Made by a program: the position numbers and the translations under genes
Origin: Fen-1254 sp963769605
Lineage (GTDB): Bacteria; Bacteroidota; Ignavibacteria; UBA10030
Assembly (NCBI GenBank): GCA_963769605.1
Contig: CAVYML010000003.1
Span: forward strand, 1 to 64,000
Length of the DNA stretch: 64,000 nt
Direction of reading: 5' to 3'
Part shown: positions 19,111 through 28,644 of the stretch, piece by piece
How the letters are laid out: each line of letters opens with the position of its first letter
How positions within the stretch are numbered: the first letter of the stretch is position 1
The notes under the pieces: model-generated
The model's database searches: none
Seen by the model: only the letters and a program-made list of their open reading frames with translations
What the model was told of the DNA's origin: nothing

Positions 19111-20476
19111 GAAGATTATGGACATACTGAAAGATATTGCACTTGCCCCGTCGTTCGATCATTATCAGCTGATCGTGTGCATTGCCGCGCTGAGCGCCGT
19201 TGTGCTGATTCCATATCTTGCCTTCGCGCTGGGTTCGTCTATACTCGCGATGCGGTATGAATTAAAAGGCAAAAACGAAAATGATCCTTCAGCGCTCAAA
19301 GCAGCATACAACAGCCTTCAGGTTCCATTTGCGAATAAACGCGTCGTTGTTTTTCTCGGACTGCTTCCGGCTCTTACTCTTGTGCTTGCACAGGCACAGA
19401 TGCTCAAATCCACTCCTGCGGTTTCCGTTGCGCTGTCTGCCGCCGGATTTGTCCTGCTTGCAGCAGGGCTGATTCTGCTGACTTTCTATAAATATACATT
19501 CCGCCTCCAGGACGTTCTTGCGTCGTACCGGTCGATGCTGGATGGTCAAAAGGGTGCGGAGGAGAAGTCGGAAACGATCGGGAGCTATGAAGAGTCCAAC
19601 ACTGCAGCGCATCAGCGCGCGGGCCGCTGGGGAATAGCAGCGCTGGCGCTCGGCACATTCTTTTTTTCCGCTGCGGAAGCCGTGACGGCGGATCCGGCTC
19701 AATGGCAGATAATCGAATCGACCGTGGATATTTTTTTGAATTTCAGCGTCTGGATAAAGTTTTTTGTTTTCTGTTCCATTGTGCCGGGGATGACGGCGCT
19801 CGGTTTAGTGTTCTTTTTTTCTTTCGATCAGGACAGGCTGCGCAAAGAATCATACCGTAAGGAAATTGTCCGCCGTATGATCCGGTGGTCGGCAGTCTCT
19901 CTTATTGTGCTTCCGGTTGTTCTGCTGGCGAACATAGCGGTCGTTCAACCCGCTGCGGTCTCAGGCGTGCTCTATTCGCTTGCCGGACTTGCTCTCATTT
20001 TGTTCTTTGCTGCAGCGCATTTTATCTACGGTTTTTACCGCACCGGAGAACAGCAGGCGGCATCGCTTGCATTTTTTCTTTTCCTTTTTGCAGTCGGAGT
20101 AACTGTTGCCGGAGAATATGCCGGCATCGGTACGGCAACGCGGGCGCAGGCGGCAGCACTTTCTATGTCGTATGAAAAAGAGATGGAAACGTTGAAAGCG
20201 AAATACGGAACGACGGAAGCTTCGTTTACGGGTGAAGATATTTATAATGCCAGATGTTCCGCCTGCCATTTATTCGATCAGAAGAAGGTAGGGCCTCCGT
20301 ATTTTGAAACCGTGCCGAAATACAACAAGAACAAATCACAATTAGCCGCCTTTATACTCAACCCGATCAAAAAAAATCCGTACTATCCGTCGATGCCGAA
20401 TCAAGGATTGCGTCCGGATGAAGCGGATTCGATTGCAGCTTATCTTATCATGAAAGTCGCTCAGGCCGGACGATGA
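19100..20476 (+). CDS. Polytopic membrane protein with C-terminal cytochrome c domain
   Basis: A 458-residue protein overlapping ctaC by 11 nt. About eight hydrophobic segments fill residues 20-350. A class I cytochrome c domain follows at the C-terminus, with heme motif CSACHLFDQKKVGPP (around residue 390) and a probable methionine ligand in YPSMPNQGL. The membrane part resembles the hydrophobic cytochrome proteins that accompany ACIII/oxidase clusters in FCB bacteria. I infer that it provides the missing cytochrome c donor of the oxidase, but the function of the membrane part is not clear. Confidence 0.8.
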   Translation: MTNKKIMDILKDIALAPSFDHYQLIVCIAALSAVVLIPYLAFALGSSILAMRYELKGKNENDPSALKAAYNSLQVPFANKRVVVFLGLLPALTLVLAQAQMLKSTPAVSVALSAAGFVLLAAGLILLTFYKYTFRLQDVLASYRSMLDGQKGAEEKSETIGSYEESNTAAHQRAGRWGIAALALGTFFFSAAEAVTADPAQWQIIESTVDIFLNFSVWIKFFVFCSIVPGMTALGLVFFFSFDQDRLRKESYRKEIVRRMIRWSAVSLIVLPVVLLANIAVVQPAAVSGVLYSLAGLALILFFAAAHFIYGFYRTGEQQAASLAFFLFLFAVGVTVAGEYAGIGTATRAQAAALSMSYEKEMETLKAKYGTTEASFTGEDIYNARCSACHLFDQKKVGPPYFETVPKYNKNKSQLAAFILNPIKKNPYYPSMPNQGLRPDEADSIAAYLIMKVAQAGR

Positions 20477-21363
20477 TGCCGGAAAAAAGCAAAACATATA
20501 TTTTTTCAAGAGCAAGCACGGTGTTTGAATATGCAGCATTGACAAAGCCTGAACTCACGCTTCTCTCCGTGCTGACCGCCGTTTGCTCGGCCTCTCTGGC
20601 GTCGAGCAGGGAATCGTCTCTTCTGCCGATTCTTCACGCTGCCGTCGGAACCTTTCTTGTCGGAGGAGGCGCCGGGACATTAAATCAATATTTTGAACGC
20701 ACATGCGATGCTAAAATGAAACGAACGCAGCGGCGGCCGCTTCCTTCGGGAACCGTTCGGCCTCAGGATGCGCTGCTTTTCGGAAGCGCATGTGCTTTTG
20801 CAGGCATTGTGTATCTGGCGGAAGCCGCAAATATAACAGCCGCATTACTTGCGCTCATCACGCTTGTCTGTTATGTTTTTGTTTACACGCCGTTGAAACT
20901 AAAGACGCCGTTTGCGACGGTTGTCGGAGGCATTCCGGGCGCTTTGCCTCCGCTGATCGGCTGGGCTGCGGTCCGGGGCGGCCTGACCATAGAAGCATGG
21001 TCGCTGTTCTTTATTCTCTTTTTTTGGCAAATGCCGCATTTTCTTTCGCTGGCATGGATATACAGAAACGATTACGCACGAGCGGGATTTAAAATTCTTA
21101 CAGTCCTCGATCCTGAAGGCGATGCGACGAGCAGGCAAATTCTTGTTTATACGATTGCGCTTGTGCCGGCATCAGTGCTTCCGACGCTGCTCGGAATGGC
21201 GGGATTGGCATATTTTTGTGCTGCAATGACATTATCGTGTGCATTTTTATTGCTTGCAATTCGCTTTATTAAGCTGCGTACCGGCTCGGCCGCCCGCATC
21301 CTTTTTTTTGCCTCACTCTTCTATCTACCGGCTGAATTTATCGCTTTACTTGCATTGAAGTAA
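20473..21363 (+). CDS. ctaB: Protoheme IX farnesyltransferase (heme O synthase)
   Basis: Attaches a farnesyl group to heme b, making heme O for the oxidase. The 296-residue protein has about eight to nine membrane helices. The polyprenyl-binding motif appears as LNQYFERTCDAKMKRTQRRP with its conserved aspartate, and a second region reads WQMPHFLSLAWIYRNDYARA. It overlaps the preceding cytochrome gene by 4 nt and ends the oxidase operon. No heme A synthase (CtaA) is visible in the window. Confidence 0.96.
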   Translation: MMPEKSKTYIFSRASTVFEYAALTKPELTLLSVLTAVCSASLASSRESSLLPILHAAVGTFLVGGGAGTLNQYFERTCDAKMKRTQRRPLPSGTVRPQDALLFGSACAFAGIVYLAEAANITAALLALITLVCYVFVYTPLKLKTPFATVVGGIPGALPPLIGWAAVRGGLTIEAWSLFFILFFWQMPHFLSLAWIYRNDYARAGFKILTVLDPEGDATSRQILVYTIALVPASVLPTLLGMAGLAYFCAAMTLSCAFLLLAIRFIKLRTGSAARILFFASLFYLPAEFIALLALK

Positions 21364-21478
21364 TTTATAAGTTTATTAATCTTTCCGTCTATTTTTTCGT
21401 CTAAAGAATAGCTACATTTTTATGAGAGAGTGAATGGTGATTATGAATGATGAATTATGAATGATAAATGGTGAATTC

Positions 21479-22363
21479 ATGAAGAAAAAAAATGTTTATG
21501 TTCAAGGCGTATTCATTTGTATTGCTCTTGCGGCGGTTTTTATTCTGACCGGATGCAGCAGTGCAGTCAAATTGACCAGCGATTGGAAAAAATCCGACAT
21601 CGTCATCGACGGCAGGCCGAATGATTGGGATGGAAGTCTTTATCTTTTAAAGAAGGCAAATGTACTAGTCGGTGTTCGCAACGATTCGGAGAATTTGTAT
21701 ATTTGTTTCATTACGAACGATCAATCCGCACAGCGGCAGATAATGAGGAACGGTCTGACTCTATGGTTCGATCCTTCAGGAGGAACGAGTGAGCGTTATG
21801 GAATCAAGTTTCCTCTGGGTGTCAGATATGGCGCTCCGAAAGAGTCGGGTAATCCTGGATCTGGTGATGCTCCACCCGCGATCATAGACAGCACGAAAGG
21901 TGTGAGACCTCCGTCTGTCGATATCACTTCCCGAACTGGAGCGGACGATATACAGAAAAGCGTTCAATTTGTACTCACCGATGAAGATCGGACACAGGAT
22001 TTGCTTCTTATAGAACTTCGTTCAATGGAGGTCAAATATACAGCCGGAAGAAATACGTTTGTCTATGAACTTAAAGTCCCGCTTCATAAAACCGCCGAGA
22101 TTCCTTTTGAACTGGCCCCAAAGGATGGTGTTCTTGGAATCGGATTCAAATCGGATTTTAAGAAAGAGACTTCAACCGGTGGACCAAGCATGAGTATGGG
22201 AGAACCTGGCGGCAGTGAAGTTGAAGAGCCCGGCAGTGGAAGGGGCGGCAGGGAAGGACATGGCAGCCACAATCACGACAGCGGCAGCGCCGGAACACGG
22301 AATTCAGAGGAATTGGATGTCTGGTTGAAAGAGACGCTTGCCGTTCCGGGTACGTCGATGTAA
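21479..22363 (+). CDS. Lipoprotein with CBM9/DOMON-like sugar- or heme-binding fold
   Basis: The start at 21479 gives MKKKNVYVQG, then a hydrophobic run and the lipobox FILTGCSS, so the protein is lipidated at the cysteine. Residues about 35-230 read like a family 9 carbohydrate-binding/DOMON module (IVIDGRPNDWDGSLY near the start). From about 235 a glycine/histidine-rich tail with several His-Gly-Ser-His pairs may bind metal. It stands alone after the oxidase operon. Whether the domain binds sugar, heme or something else cannot be decided here. Confidence 0.7.
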   Translation: MKKKNVYVQGVFICIALAAVFILTGCSSAVKLTSDWKKSDIVIDGRPNDWDGSLYLLKKANVLVGVRNDSENLYICFITNDQSAQRQIMRNGLTLWFDPSGGTSERYGIKFPLGVRYGAPKESGNPGSGDAPPAIIDSTKGVRPPSVDITSRTGADDIQKSVQFVLTDEDRTQDLLLIELRSMEVKYTAGRNTFVYELKVPLHKTAEIPFELAPKDGVLGIGFKSDFKKETSTGGPSMSMGEPGGSEVEEPGSGRGGREGHGSHNHDSGSAGTRNSEELDVWLKETLAVPGTSM

Positions 22364-22768
22364 ACAAAGTAGAGTGCGACTCGCAGCCGGATATTTGTTT
22401 AATGGATTATTCGGCAAGCAACCTTCAGATGGACTCCATCTGATTATTTCAATACTTAAAATTTTTTTGTTTGCGTAAAGGAACCGTCAAATTTACATTT
22501 CGATCTGTATGGTCCCTTCATTTCAATGAAGAACGTAATTTTCCGCACATATTTCCTGCGCAGCCGGTATTGCCGATTTTCTTCCTCTCAAAGCATATAT
22601 TTGAGCGGTATGAACAATTTTAATAGAAGATGAACAACAAAGCTCATAGAAAGAACAAAGAGATTCAAATATTCGTACAATGAAACAACTGAATGAAGGG
22701 AAATTTGCGAAATCGTATAGAGTTCAGCTTTTTACTGATAGCATTTAATCAATAAGGGCTTTATTCAT
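22364..22768. other. Intergenic region before the restriction island
   Basis: A 405-nt AT-rich spacer upstream of the HsdR fragment. I see no gene, tRNA, clear terminator or repeat shared with the rest of the window. Base composition is visibly more AT-rich from here to about 29.4 kb than in the respiratory block, in keeping with an acquired island. Confidence 0.45.
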
Positions 22769-23521
22769 ATGAATAATCTTATCGAGCAAGATATACGTAC
22801 GAAGTATATAACCCCTGCAATTCTCAAAGCTGGATGGGATGTTCAAACTCAATTGATGGAAGAAGTTTCTTTCACCGATGGAAAAATTTATGTAAAAGGA
22901 AAACTTACCACTCGGGGCAAGAAGAATTGTGCAGACTACATTCTGTATTACAAATCCAATATTCCGATAGCAATTGTTGAGGCGAAGGATGCACATCGTT
23001 CCGTTTCGGCAAGTATCCAACAGGCGTTGGTTTATTCAAACATATTAGATATTCCATTTGTCTTTAGCAGCAATGGAACAGGATTCTATTTTCATAATAA
23101 GACTATTAATGGAGAAGGAATTGAGAAGACACTCACGTTGGATAGTTTTCTCTCGCCTGAAGAATTGTGGACGAAGTATAAGGTTTTCAAGGGCATCAAG
23201 CAGGGTGCAGAAGAAAATATCGTTGAACAAGATTACTATCCCGATAGTTTTGATAGAAAGCTCCATTACTATCAACAAATTGCAATTTACAGAATGATTG
23301 AAGCGATAGCAAAAGGTGAAAAACGCATTCTGCTGGTGATGGCAACCGGTACGGGAAAAACATATACAGCATTCCAAATAGCGTATCGCTTGTGGAAGTC
23401 TGGTGCAAAGAAACGAATATTATTCTTAGCCGATCTTAATGCACTTATCGATATAGCACGCCGCGGTGACTTTCGTTACTTTCGTGATAAAATGACGGTT
23501 AATAAAAATAGAATGACATGA
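22769..23521 (+). CDS. Truncated type I restriction subunit HsdR (nuclease domain plus Walker A)
   Basis: A 250-residue protein equal to the first quarter of an HsdR. The PD-(D/E)xK nuclease core is present, with the aspartate of CADYILYYK and the EAK of IAIVEAKDAHRSV. It is followed by helicase motif I, MATGTGKTYTAFQ, and a motif Ia region, KRILFLADLNALID. The family similarity stops at FRDKMTV and the frame ends six residues later, so the rest of the helicase, about 700 residues, is missing. Its stop overlaps the mcrB start as ATGA. It could be dead, or it could be kept as an accessory nuclease coupled to McrBC. No hsdM is nearby. Confidence 0.85.
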   Translation: MNNLIEQDIRTKYITPAILKAGWDVQTQLMEEVSFTDGKIYVKGKLTTRGKKNCADYILYYKSNIPIAIVEAKDAHRSVSASIQQALVYSNILDIPFVFSSNGTGFYFHNKTINGEGIEKTLTLDSFLSPEELWTKYKVFKGIKQGAEENIVEQDYYPDSFDRKLHYYQQIAIYRMIEAIAKGEKRILLVMATGTGKTYTAFQIAYRLWKSGAKKRILFLADLNALIDIARRGDFRYFRDKMTVNKNRMT

Positions 23522-25665
23522 AATACAATAAAGATAAATTACTAAACGCATTCCAAGATTATCGAAATATTCTTCAGAGTCCGGATTATGATGAGATATA
23601 TAAATGGCAGGCAATAAAAATATTCCAAGAAAAGTGGGATCTAAATGCTGCTGATTTATACAACATGATAGATGAATCTCTTGATCCGGTCGGGAAAAAC
23701 TTATGGGTATCTGGAAAATATATGTCCAAACCTATGTTATTGCTATTTGCTCAAAAAGATCCGCATAAAGTAAAAGGAATGTTTTTTCAACTATTCGATG
23801 AAACCAAACCATTACAAAGTCGTGTAAATATTTTCCGAAAACAAAGTAAAGAATTAACCCGGGCGCTTAACGATCCCAAAGCAATAAACAGCTATCAAGA
23901 TGAACGAGCAGTACTTCTTTACTTATCATTTCGGTATCCGGAAGAATATTATCTCTATAAATATAAGATGTTCAAAGATTTTTGTGAATTAATTGAATGC
24001 GATTATGTCCCCAGGACAGGGAATGAAAATAACGTAAGCAGCTTCCTTAAACTCGCAGAACTTGTCAAACGTGAACTAAAGGAGTATCCCAAAATAATTC
24101 AACTTCAAAAAAGTAAACTTACACAAGATTGTTATCAGGATCCCAATTTAAATCTCCTTATTCAGGATGTGATGTTTACTGTTACAAATCCAGATCAAGC
24201 AAAACAAGGACTTGAAGGTAAAACACTTATGAAGGAAAGCAATACTATGAAAGAATTATCACACCATCCGCTCAATGTAATCCTTTATGGGTCGCCTGGA
24301 ACAGGCAAAACATATCAATCAATTTCAAGAGCGTTGGACATAGTTCATCAAAATTCAGATTACTCAAAATCGAAAAGCCGTGAATCATTGGTGAAAGAGT
24401 TTAATGAATTGCAGACGCAGGGACAAATTGAGTTTATTACCTTCCATCAATCGTACAGCTATGAAGACTTTGTCGAGGGTATTCGTCCGACAATTGATGC
24501 AGGAGACGTGAATTATGTTTTTCGAAAAGGTGTATTTAAAAGAATTGCCGAGCGTGCCGCAGGAAAACGTGGCTTGGCTGTAAAGGGGTATGATTTTGAT
24601 ATGTCGAGAGTGAACTTCTTCAAATTATCGTTGGGCAATACTTTAGATTCTGATGACGATCAAATATATGATTATTGCATAAAAAATAATTTTATCAGTC
24701 TCGGATGGGGTGGCGATAAGGACTATTCGTCAGTGTCCGATAGTCAGGATTGGAATAAAGCAGAAAATGAAATTTCAGAAATTTATTATCAAACCAATAA
24801 AGATAAATCATCGTATGGTGTGCAAGCCATTTATTATTTTAAAAATCTTCTCAAAAAGGATGATATAGTTTTTATATCAGAGGGTAATAGGTATATAAGG
24901 GCGATTGCAAAGGTTGTAGGGGATTATTTGTATGGTTCTACACCCGAATCAACGCATCATCATTTCCGGACAGTGGAATGGCTTATAAAAGATCGACAAA
25001 TTCCTATTTCGGATCTCTATGAAAAAAGCCTTAGTCAACAATCGATATATCAATTCTATAAAGATAAAATTAAAGTAGATAATGTACGGAAGATGTTGAG
25101 TGTTGCTGAGCTGCCGAAAGATCAAAAATATGTTCTCATTATCGATGAAATTAATCGGGGAAACATTTCAATAATCTTTGGCGAATTAATTACGTTGATT
25201 GAAGAAGACAAGCGACTTGGAGCAGAAAATGAATTAAAAGTTCGCTTACCTTATACCGACGAGGAATTCGGTGTGCCGGGGAATCTCTATATCCTTGGCA
25301 CAATGAACACAGCGGATAGAAGCATAGCATTAATGGATGTTGCATTGCGAAGACGCTTCACGTTTGTTCCCATCTATCCTAATCCGGAATTGATTCAAAA
25401 TGGTACGCTTCGAAAAATATTTACCACATTGAACAATAATATTATAGAAAAATTGGGTATAGATCTAACCATTGGCCATTCTTATTTTATGCGAAAAGAT
25501 GAAAATGATTTAGAGGATATTCTTAATCAAAAAATCATTCCGCTTCTAAACGAATACTTCTATAATGACATTGATAACATAAAGGAAATGTTTAAAGCAC
25601 AGGGCTTGAATCGAATCTCGTTCGGATCGGCATTGATGGCAGCGAACACGAGAATGGGCGGTTAA
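23518..25665 (+). CDS. mcrB: McrB-type AAA+ GTPase with a PUA/EVE-like domain inserted in the motor
   Basis: A 715-residue motor subunit of a modification-dependent restriction system. Residues 1-230 are an unrecognised mostly helical region in place of the E. coli McrB DNA-binding domain. Walker A is GSPGTGKT (258-265). Then comes the family block FHQSYSYEDFVEGIRP. Walker B is IIDEINRGN (D543, E544) and the McrB signature is MNTADRSIALMDVALRRRF (from about 596). Between them, about residues 355-535 form an extra domain with FISLGWGGDKDYS, QAIYYFKNLLKKDDIVFIS, IRAIAKVVGDY and FRTVEWL, resembling PUA-like (EVE) readers of modified bases. The start overlaps the HsdR stop. McrC follows 14 nt downstream. 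Confidence 0.88.
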   Translation: MKYNKDKLLNAFQDYRNILQSPDYDEIYKWQAIKIFQEKWDLNAADLYNMIDESLDPVGKNLWVSGKYMSKPMLLLFAQKDPHKVKGMFFQLFDETKPLQSRVNIFRKQSKELTRALNDPKAINSYQDERAVLLYLSFRYPEEYYLYKYKMFKDFCELIECDYVPRTGNENNVSSFLKLAELVKRELKEYPKIIQLQKSKLTQDCYQDPNLNLLIQDVMFTVTNPDQAKQGLEGKTLMKESNTMKELSHHPLNVILYGSPGTGKTYQSISRALDIVHQNSDYSKSKSRESLVKEFNELQTQGQIEFITFHQSYSYEDFVEGIRPTIDAGDVNYVFRKGVFKRIAERAAGKRGLAVKGYDFDMSRVNFFKLSLGNTLDSDDDQIYDYCIKNNFISLGWGGDKDYSSVSDSQDWNKAENEISEIYYQTNKDKSSYGVQAIYYFKNLLKKDDIVFISEGNRYIRAIAKVVGDYLYGSTPESTHHHFRTVEWLIKDRQIPISDLYEKSLSQQSIYQFYKDKIKVDNVRKMLSVAELPKDQKYVLIIDEINRGNISIIFGELITLIEEDKRLGAENELKVRLPYTDEEFGVPGNLYILGTMNTADRSIALMDVALRRRFTFVPIYPNPELIQNGTLRKIFTTLNNNIIEKLGIDLTIGHSYFMRKDENDLEDILNQKIIPLLNEYFYNDIDNIKEMFKAQGLNRISFGSALMAANTRMGG

Positions 25666-25679
25666 TATTTAAAAAATAA

Positions 25680-27095
25680 ATGTCCGATCGTGACTACATA
25701 TTATTTGAATATGAGAAGTCTCAAGGGTTGCTTTCATCGTTAGGATTAGAACAAGCAGAAAAACATTCTTGTCTTGATTCCTTATCAAAATTATTAGATA
25801 AATATTGGAATAATGACCGCGGACTTATTCAACAAAATAAGAATGACGAAGGGTATCTGCAGAGAATCAATGACGAAAGTGGACAGCAAATATTGCAGTT
25901 TAATTATCGAGACTATGAAATCAAAGCAGGTGGGTTTGTCGGTGTAATTCAATGGAATGGATTAAGAATTACCATCCTTCCGAAAATCTTTCGTAACGAT
26001 AGTATCAATCCCAATACTCTTTCGAACAAGGAGCAGCACGAGTTAATATCAAGAGCAAGCAATGACCTTCTTTTTCTTTTAAGCTATGCCAATATGCTGG
26101 ATTTGCCAAAAGTGCCCTTAACAACATTACAACAAAGAGAAAATATGGATTTCTTTGAATTGTTCATCCATATTTTTGCCCAGATAACAAATGAGGTACT
26201 AAAGAGGGAGCAACTTCATCTATACCAAACCGTCGAAGAGAATAAAGCCGTCTGGCGCGGGAAGATTATGTTTCATGAACATCTGAAACAGAACGTCATA
26301 AATAAGAGATTAGATAGATTCTATTGTTCGTTTTCAATCTATCAAGAAGATAATCTTTTCAATCGAATTGTAAAATATGTTTCGACACAGCTTCTTGAGT
26401 ACACGAAAAACCATGAGAACAGATTATTGTTATCCCAGAATCTTCATTATTTAGATTCTGTTACAAATCAAGCATGCACTCGGCAAGATTGTGAGAAAGT
26501 TGCTTTCACGAGAAGCCAACAAGAGTTTATGCCTATCCTTAATTATTGCAAGTTATTTCTATCGCACTCATTGGTAAATTATAATAATCATCACAACTCG
26601 ATCTTTCTGTTTATGATCGATATGAGTTCGCTCTTTGAAAAATTTGTTGGTGGCTTTATTCATAAGAATTTTCATAAAAAAGACGGACAAGAGGTCATTC
26701 TTCAAAAAAGCGATCTTTTCCTAACAGAAGAAAATCGATTCCAATTGCGACACGATATTTATATGAGTCGCGATAAAAATCCGTTTGCAGTAATTGATAC
26801 AAAATATAAATCGACTGATTTCCATAATTCTGATGGAAAGGCAGGTATAGCCCAATCAGATATGTATCAAATGTTAAGTTACTGTGTCCGGAGAAAATGT
26901 GATAGGGGAATATTGCTCTATCCAGCTTTTTATAATGACTCAAAAGAAAAAGAGATATCCTATGGAATTAATGATTCGTTTTCGAACCAACGAATATCAA
27001 TAGAAGCGAAAAAAATTGATTTAATACGTCTTCCGATGTCAAGAAAAGAAAAACAACAGTATCTATTTGATGCATTTAAAACTGTCTTGCAATAA
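25680..27095 (+). CDS. mcrC: McrC-type endonuclease subunit
   Basis: A 471-residue partner of McrB. The N-terminal half has the McrC family pattern (AGGFVGVIQWNGLRITILPK and LLSYANMLDLP). The C-terminal half carries the PD-(D/E)xK nuclease: the aspartate of LRHDIYMSR and the DTK of FAVIDTKYKSTD. In the known system McrC joins the McrB ring and cleaves DNA near modified sites. It directly follows mcrB, and a fragment of another restriction gene follows it. All nuclease residues expected from the family appear present. Confidence 0.9.
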   Translation: MSDRDYILFEYEKSQGLLSSLGLEQAEKHSCLDSLSKLLDKYWNNDRGLIQQNKNDEGYLQRINDESGQQILQFNYRDYEIKAGGFVGVIQWNGLRITILPKIFRNDSINPNTLSNKEQHELISRASNDLLFLLSYANMLDLPKVPLTTLQQRENMDFFELFIHIFAQITNEVLKREQLHLYQTVEENKAVWRGKIMFHEHLKQNVINKRLDRFYCSFSIYQEDNLFNRIVKYVSTQLLEYTKNHENRLLLSQNLHYLDSVTNQACTRQDCEKVAFTRSQQEFMPILNYCKLFLSHSLVNYNNHHNSIFLFMIDMSSLFEKFVGGFIHKNFHKKDGQEVILQKSDLFLTEENRFQLRHDIYMSRDKNPFAVIDTKYKSTDFHNSDGKAGIAQSDMYQMLSYCVRRKCDRGILLYPAFYNDSKEKEISYGINDSFSNQRISIEAKKIDLIRLPMSRKEKQQYLFDAFKTVLQ

Positions 27096-27117
27096 AATTG
27101 TGCAACATGGTACAAAA

Positions 27118-27252
27118 ATGAATAAAGAAAGAGCTAAACCTATACTAGCAAAAGCTTTCCGTGGCGGACTCATTTCCACCAACAAAAACTATAAACCGGT
27201 GAATGTTCTGCTTGAAAGACCAAAGCAGAAAGAACATAATCTTTTTGAGTAA
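27118..27252 (+). pseudogene. C-terminal remnant of type I specificity subunit HsdS
   Basis: A 44-residue tail beginning MNKERAKPILAKAFRG and containing KPVNVLLERPKQK. This is the characteristic end of many HsdS proteins (AKAFRGELV...EPASVLLERI). The target-recognition domains are absent. It lies 22 nt after mcrC in the same direction. Together with the HsdR stub upstream of mcrB, it suggests that mcrBC replaced the middle of a type I locus. Confidence 0.7.
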
Positions 27253-27379
27253 AGACAGATTATAATGTATTGGAAACGGCATTTTCTCAAAGGAACAGAT
27301 AAATGTTGTTTATCGTCCAATGATAAAAAGGAAGGCTCATTTTAATTTTCATAAACAATCTGTATATTAAAAATGCCAT

Positions 27380-28153
27380 ATGACTGATCTTGCAAAATCT
27401 AATATCGATTTTAACGAGACATTTCTACATCTCTCAAAGGCCCCAATAACCGAAGCAATTATAGAATTTCGTGGACGGGCAAGCCTTCCATGGGAAGAAA
27501 AAGATATTCTTACTAAACTTCAAAATGAACTTCCCGATTATCCACAACATCAATCAGGGCGTGCTCAACAATTTAGGGTGATTCCACAAAATGAACAGAA
27601 AGTTGAAATACAGGATATTGGTTGGTTAGGATTAAAATTTACATCGAATGACAAAAAGAGTATAGCAACATTTAATATTGATTCTTTTTCATCCAGCCGG
27701 TTGGAACCATACCAGAATTGGGATAGCTTTATTAATGTTACAAAAAGACTTTGGAATCTTCATCTGAAGTTTGCGAATCCCCCTGAAATTCAAAGAATGG
27801 GTGTACGTTTTATTAATCGTTTTTCGCTTACTTCAACACATACTCAACTAGATCAATATTTCAATGGCTCATGCAATCTTGTTCCTGGTCTTAATCTCGG
27901 AATTAATGGGTTCTTGCATCATGATGTTTACTCGTATCTGGGGCTTCCTTATTTAGTGAATGTTATTAGAACGATCCAACCGTCAGGATCTCAATTGGAG
28001 TCGAATTTAATTTTAGATATCGATGTTTTTACACAGAATCCTTTCAGTCCGACGAATGAAAGTATTGAACAAAAATTGTTTCAAATACATTGGTTGAAGA
28101 ATAAAATATTTTTTAGCATAATTACACAACGTCTTGCTGATCAATTAAAATGA
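27380..28153 (+). CDS. TIGR04255-like protein, first gene of a coupled trio
   Basis: A 257-residue cytoplasmic protein resembling the sporadically distributed TIGR04255 family. The N-terminal LSKAPITEAIIEFRGRA matches the family's usual P-(I/L)-x-E-A opening. The central block QRMGVRFINRFSL and the segment NLILDIDVFT are also typical. No catalytic motif is seen and the family has no settled function. Its stop overlaps the next start (ATGA). It is preceded by a spacer of about 130 nt after the HsdS remnant, so it has its own promoter or is read from the restriction operon. Confidence 0.75.
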   Translation: MTDLAKSNIDFNETFLHLSKAPITEAIIEFRGRASLPWEEKDILTKLQNELPDYPQHQSGRAQQFRVIPQNEQKVEIQDIGWLGLKFTSNDKKSIATFNIDSFSSSRLEPYQNWDSFINVTKRLWNLHLKFANPPEIQRMGVRFINRFSLTSTHTQLDQYFNGSCNLVPGLNLGINGFLHHDVYSYLGLPYLVNVIRTIQPSGSQLESNLILDIDVFTQNPFSPTNESIEQKLFQIHWLKNKIFFSIITQRLADQLK

Positions 28154-28644
28154 TAAAAGAAATGATCGCTACAGTTGCATTGGTGAGGAGCTTAGGTACT
28201 ATCGGTTATAGTGATAGTGCAAAGTATATTTATTCTCAAAAGCTAAATAGCGACTATGAGCTTCAAAAACCTGATTTTTATTTTTCAGTGATGAAACGGG
28301 TTATGCCTGAACTTCAAGAAGTAGCGAAAGAAACCTCTGAACCGGGATGGGATGGATATGGCGCTTTACCGGTTCAAAGCGAAACAATAGAATATGCCCA
28401 AGCGTTTCTAAAATCCTTAAGAAATGAATTTCCTGCTCCATCCGTTGGTGCTGAGCCGGATGGACAGATTACATTTGAATGGTACAAATCATCAAGCTGG
28501 ACATTATCGGTAAGCGTCAGTTCTGGTGGGGAGTTGCATTATGCTGCTCTGCTGGGATTAAATAAAGTGTATGGCACAGAAATCTTTTATAGCGATGTTC
28601 CTGATCGAATTCTTGAATTGATTGATTCCGTCTATTCTGCATGA
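28150..28644 (+). CDS. Hypothetical protein, second gene of the TIGR04255 trio
   Basis: A 164-residue protein with no signal peptide. The region EPGWDGYGALPVQSETIEYA followed by a proline-rich PAPSVGAEPDGQITFEW and SVSVSSGGELHYAALLG matches a pattern I associate with small proteins that sit beside TIGR04255 genes. I cannot name a domain or activity. It overlaps both neighbours by 4 nt, so the three products are probably made in fixed ratio. Confidence 0.65.
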   Translation: MIKEMIATVALVRSLGTIGYSDSAKYIYSQKLNSDYELQKPDFYFSVMKRVMPELQEVAKETSEPGWDGYGALPVQSETIEYAQAFLKSLRNEFPAPSVGAEPDGQITFEWYKSSSWTLSVSVSSGGELHYAALLGLNKVYGTEIFYSDVPDRILELIDSVYSA

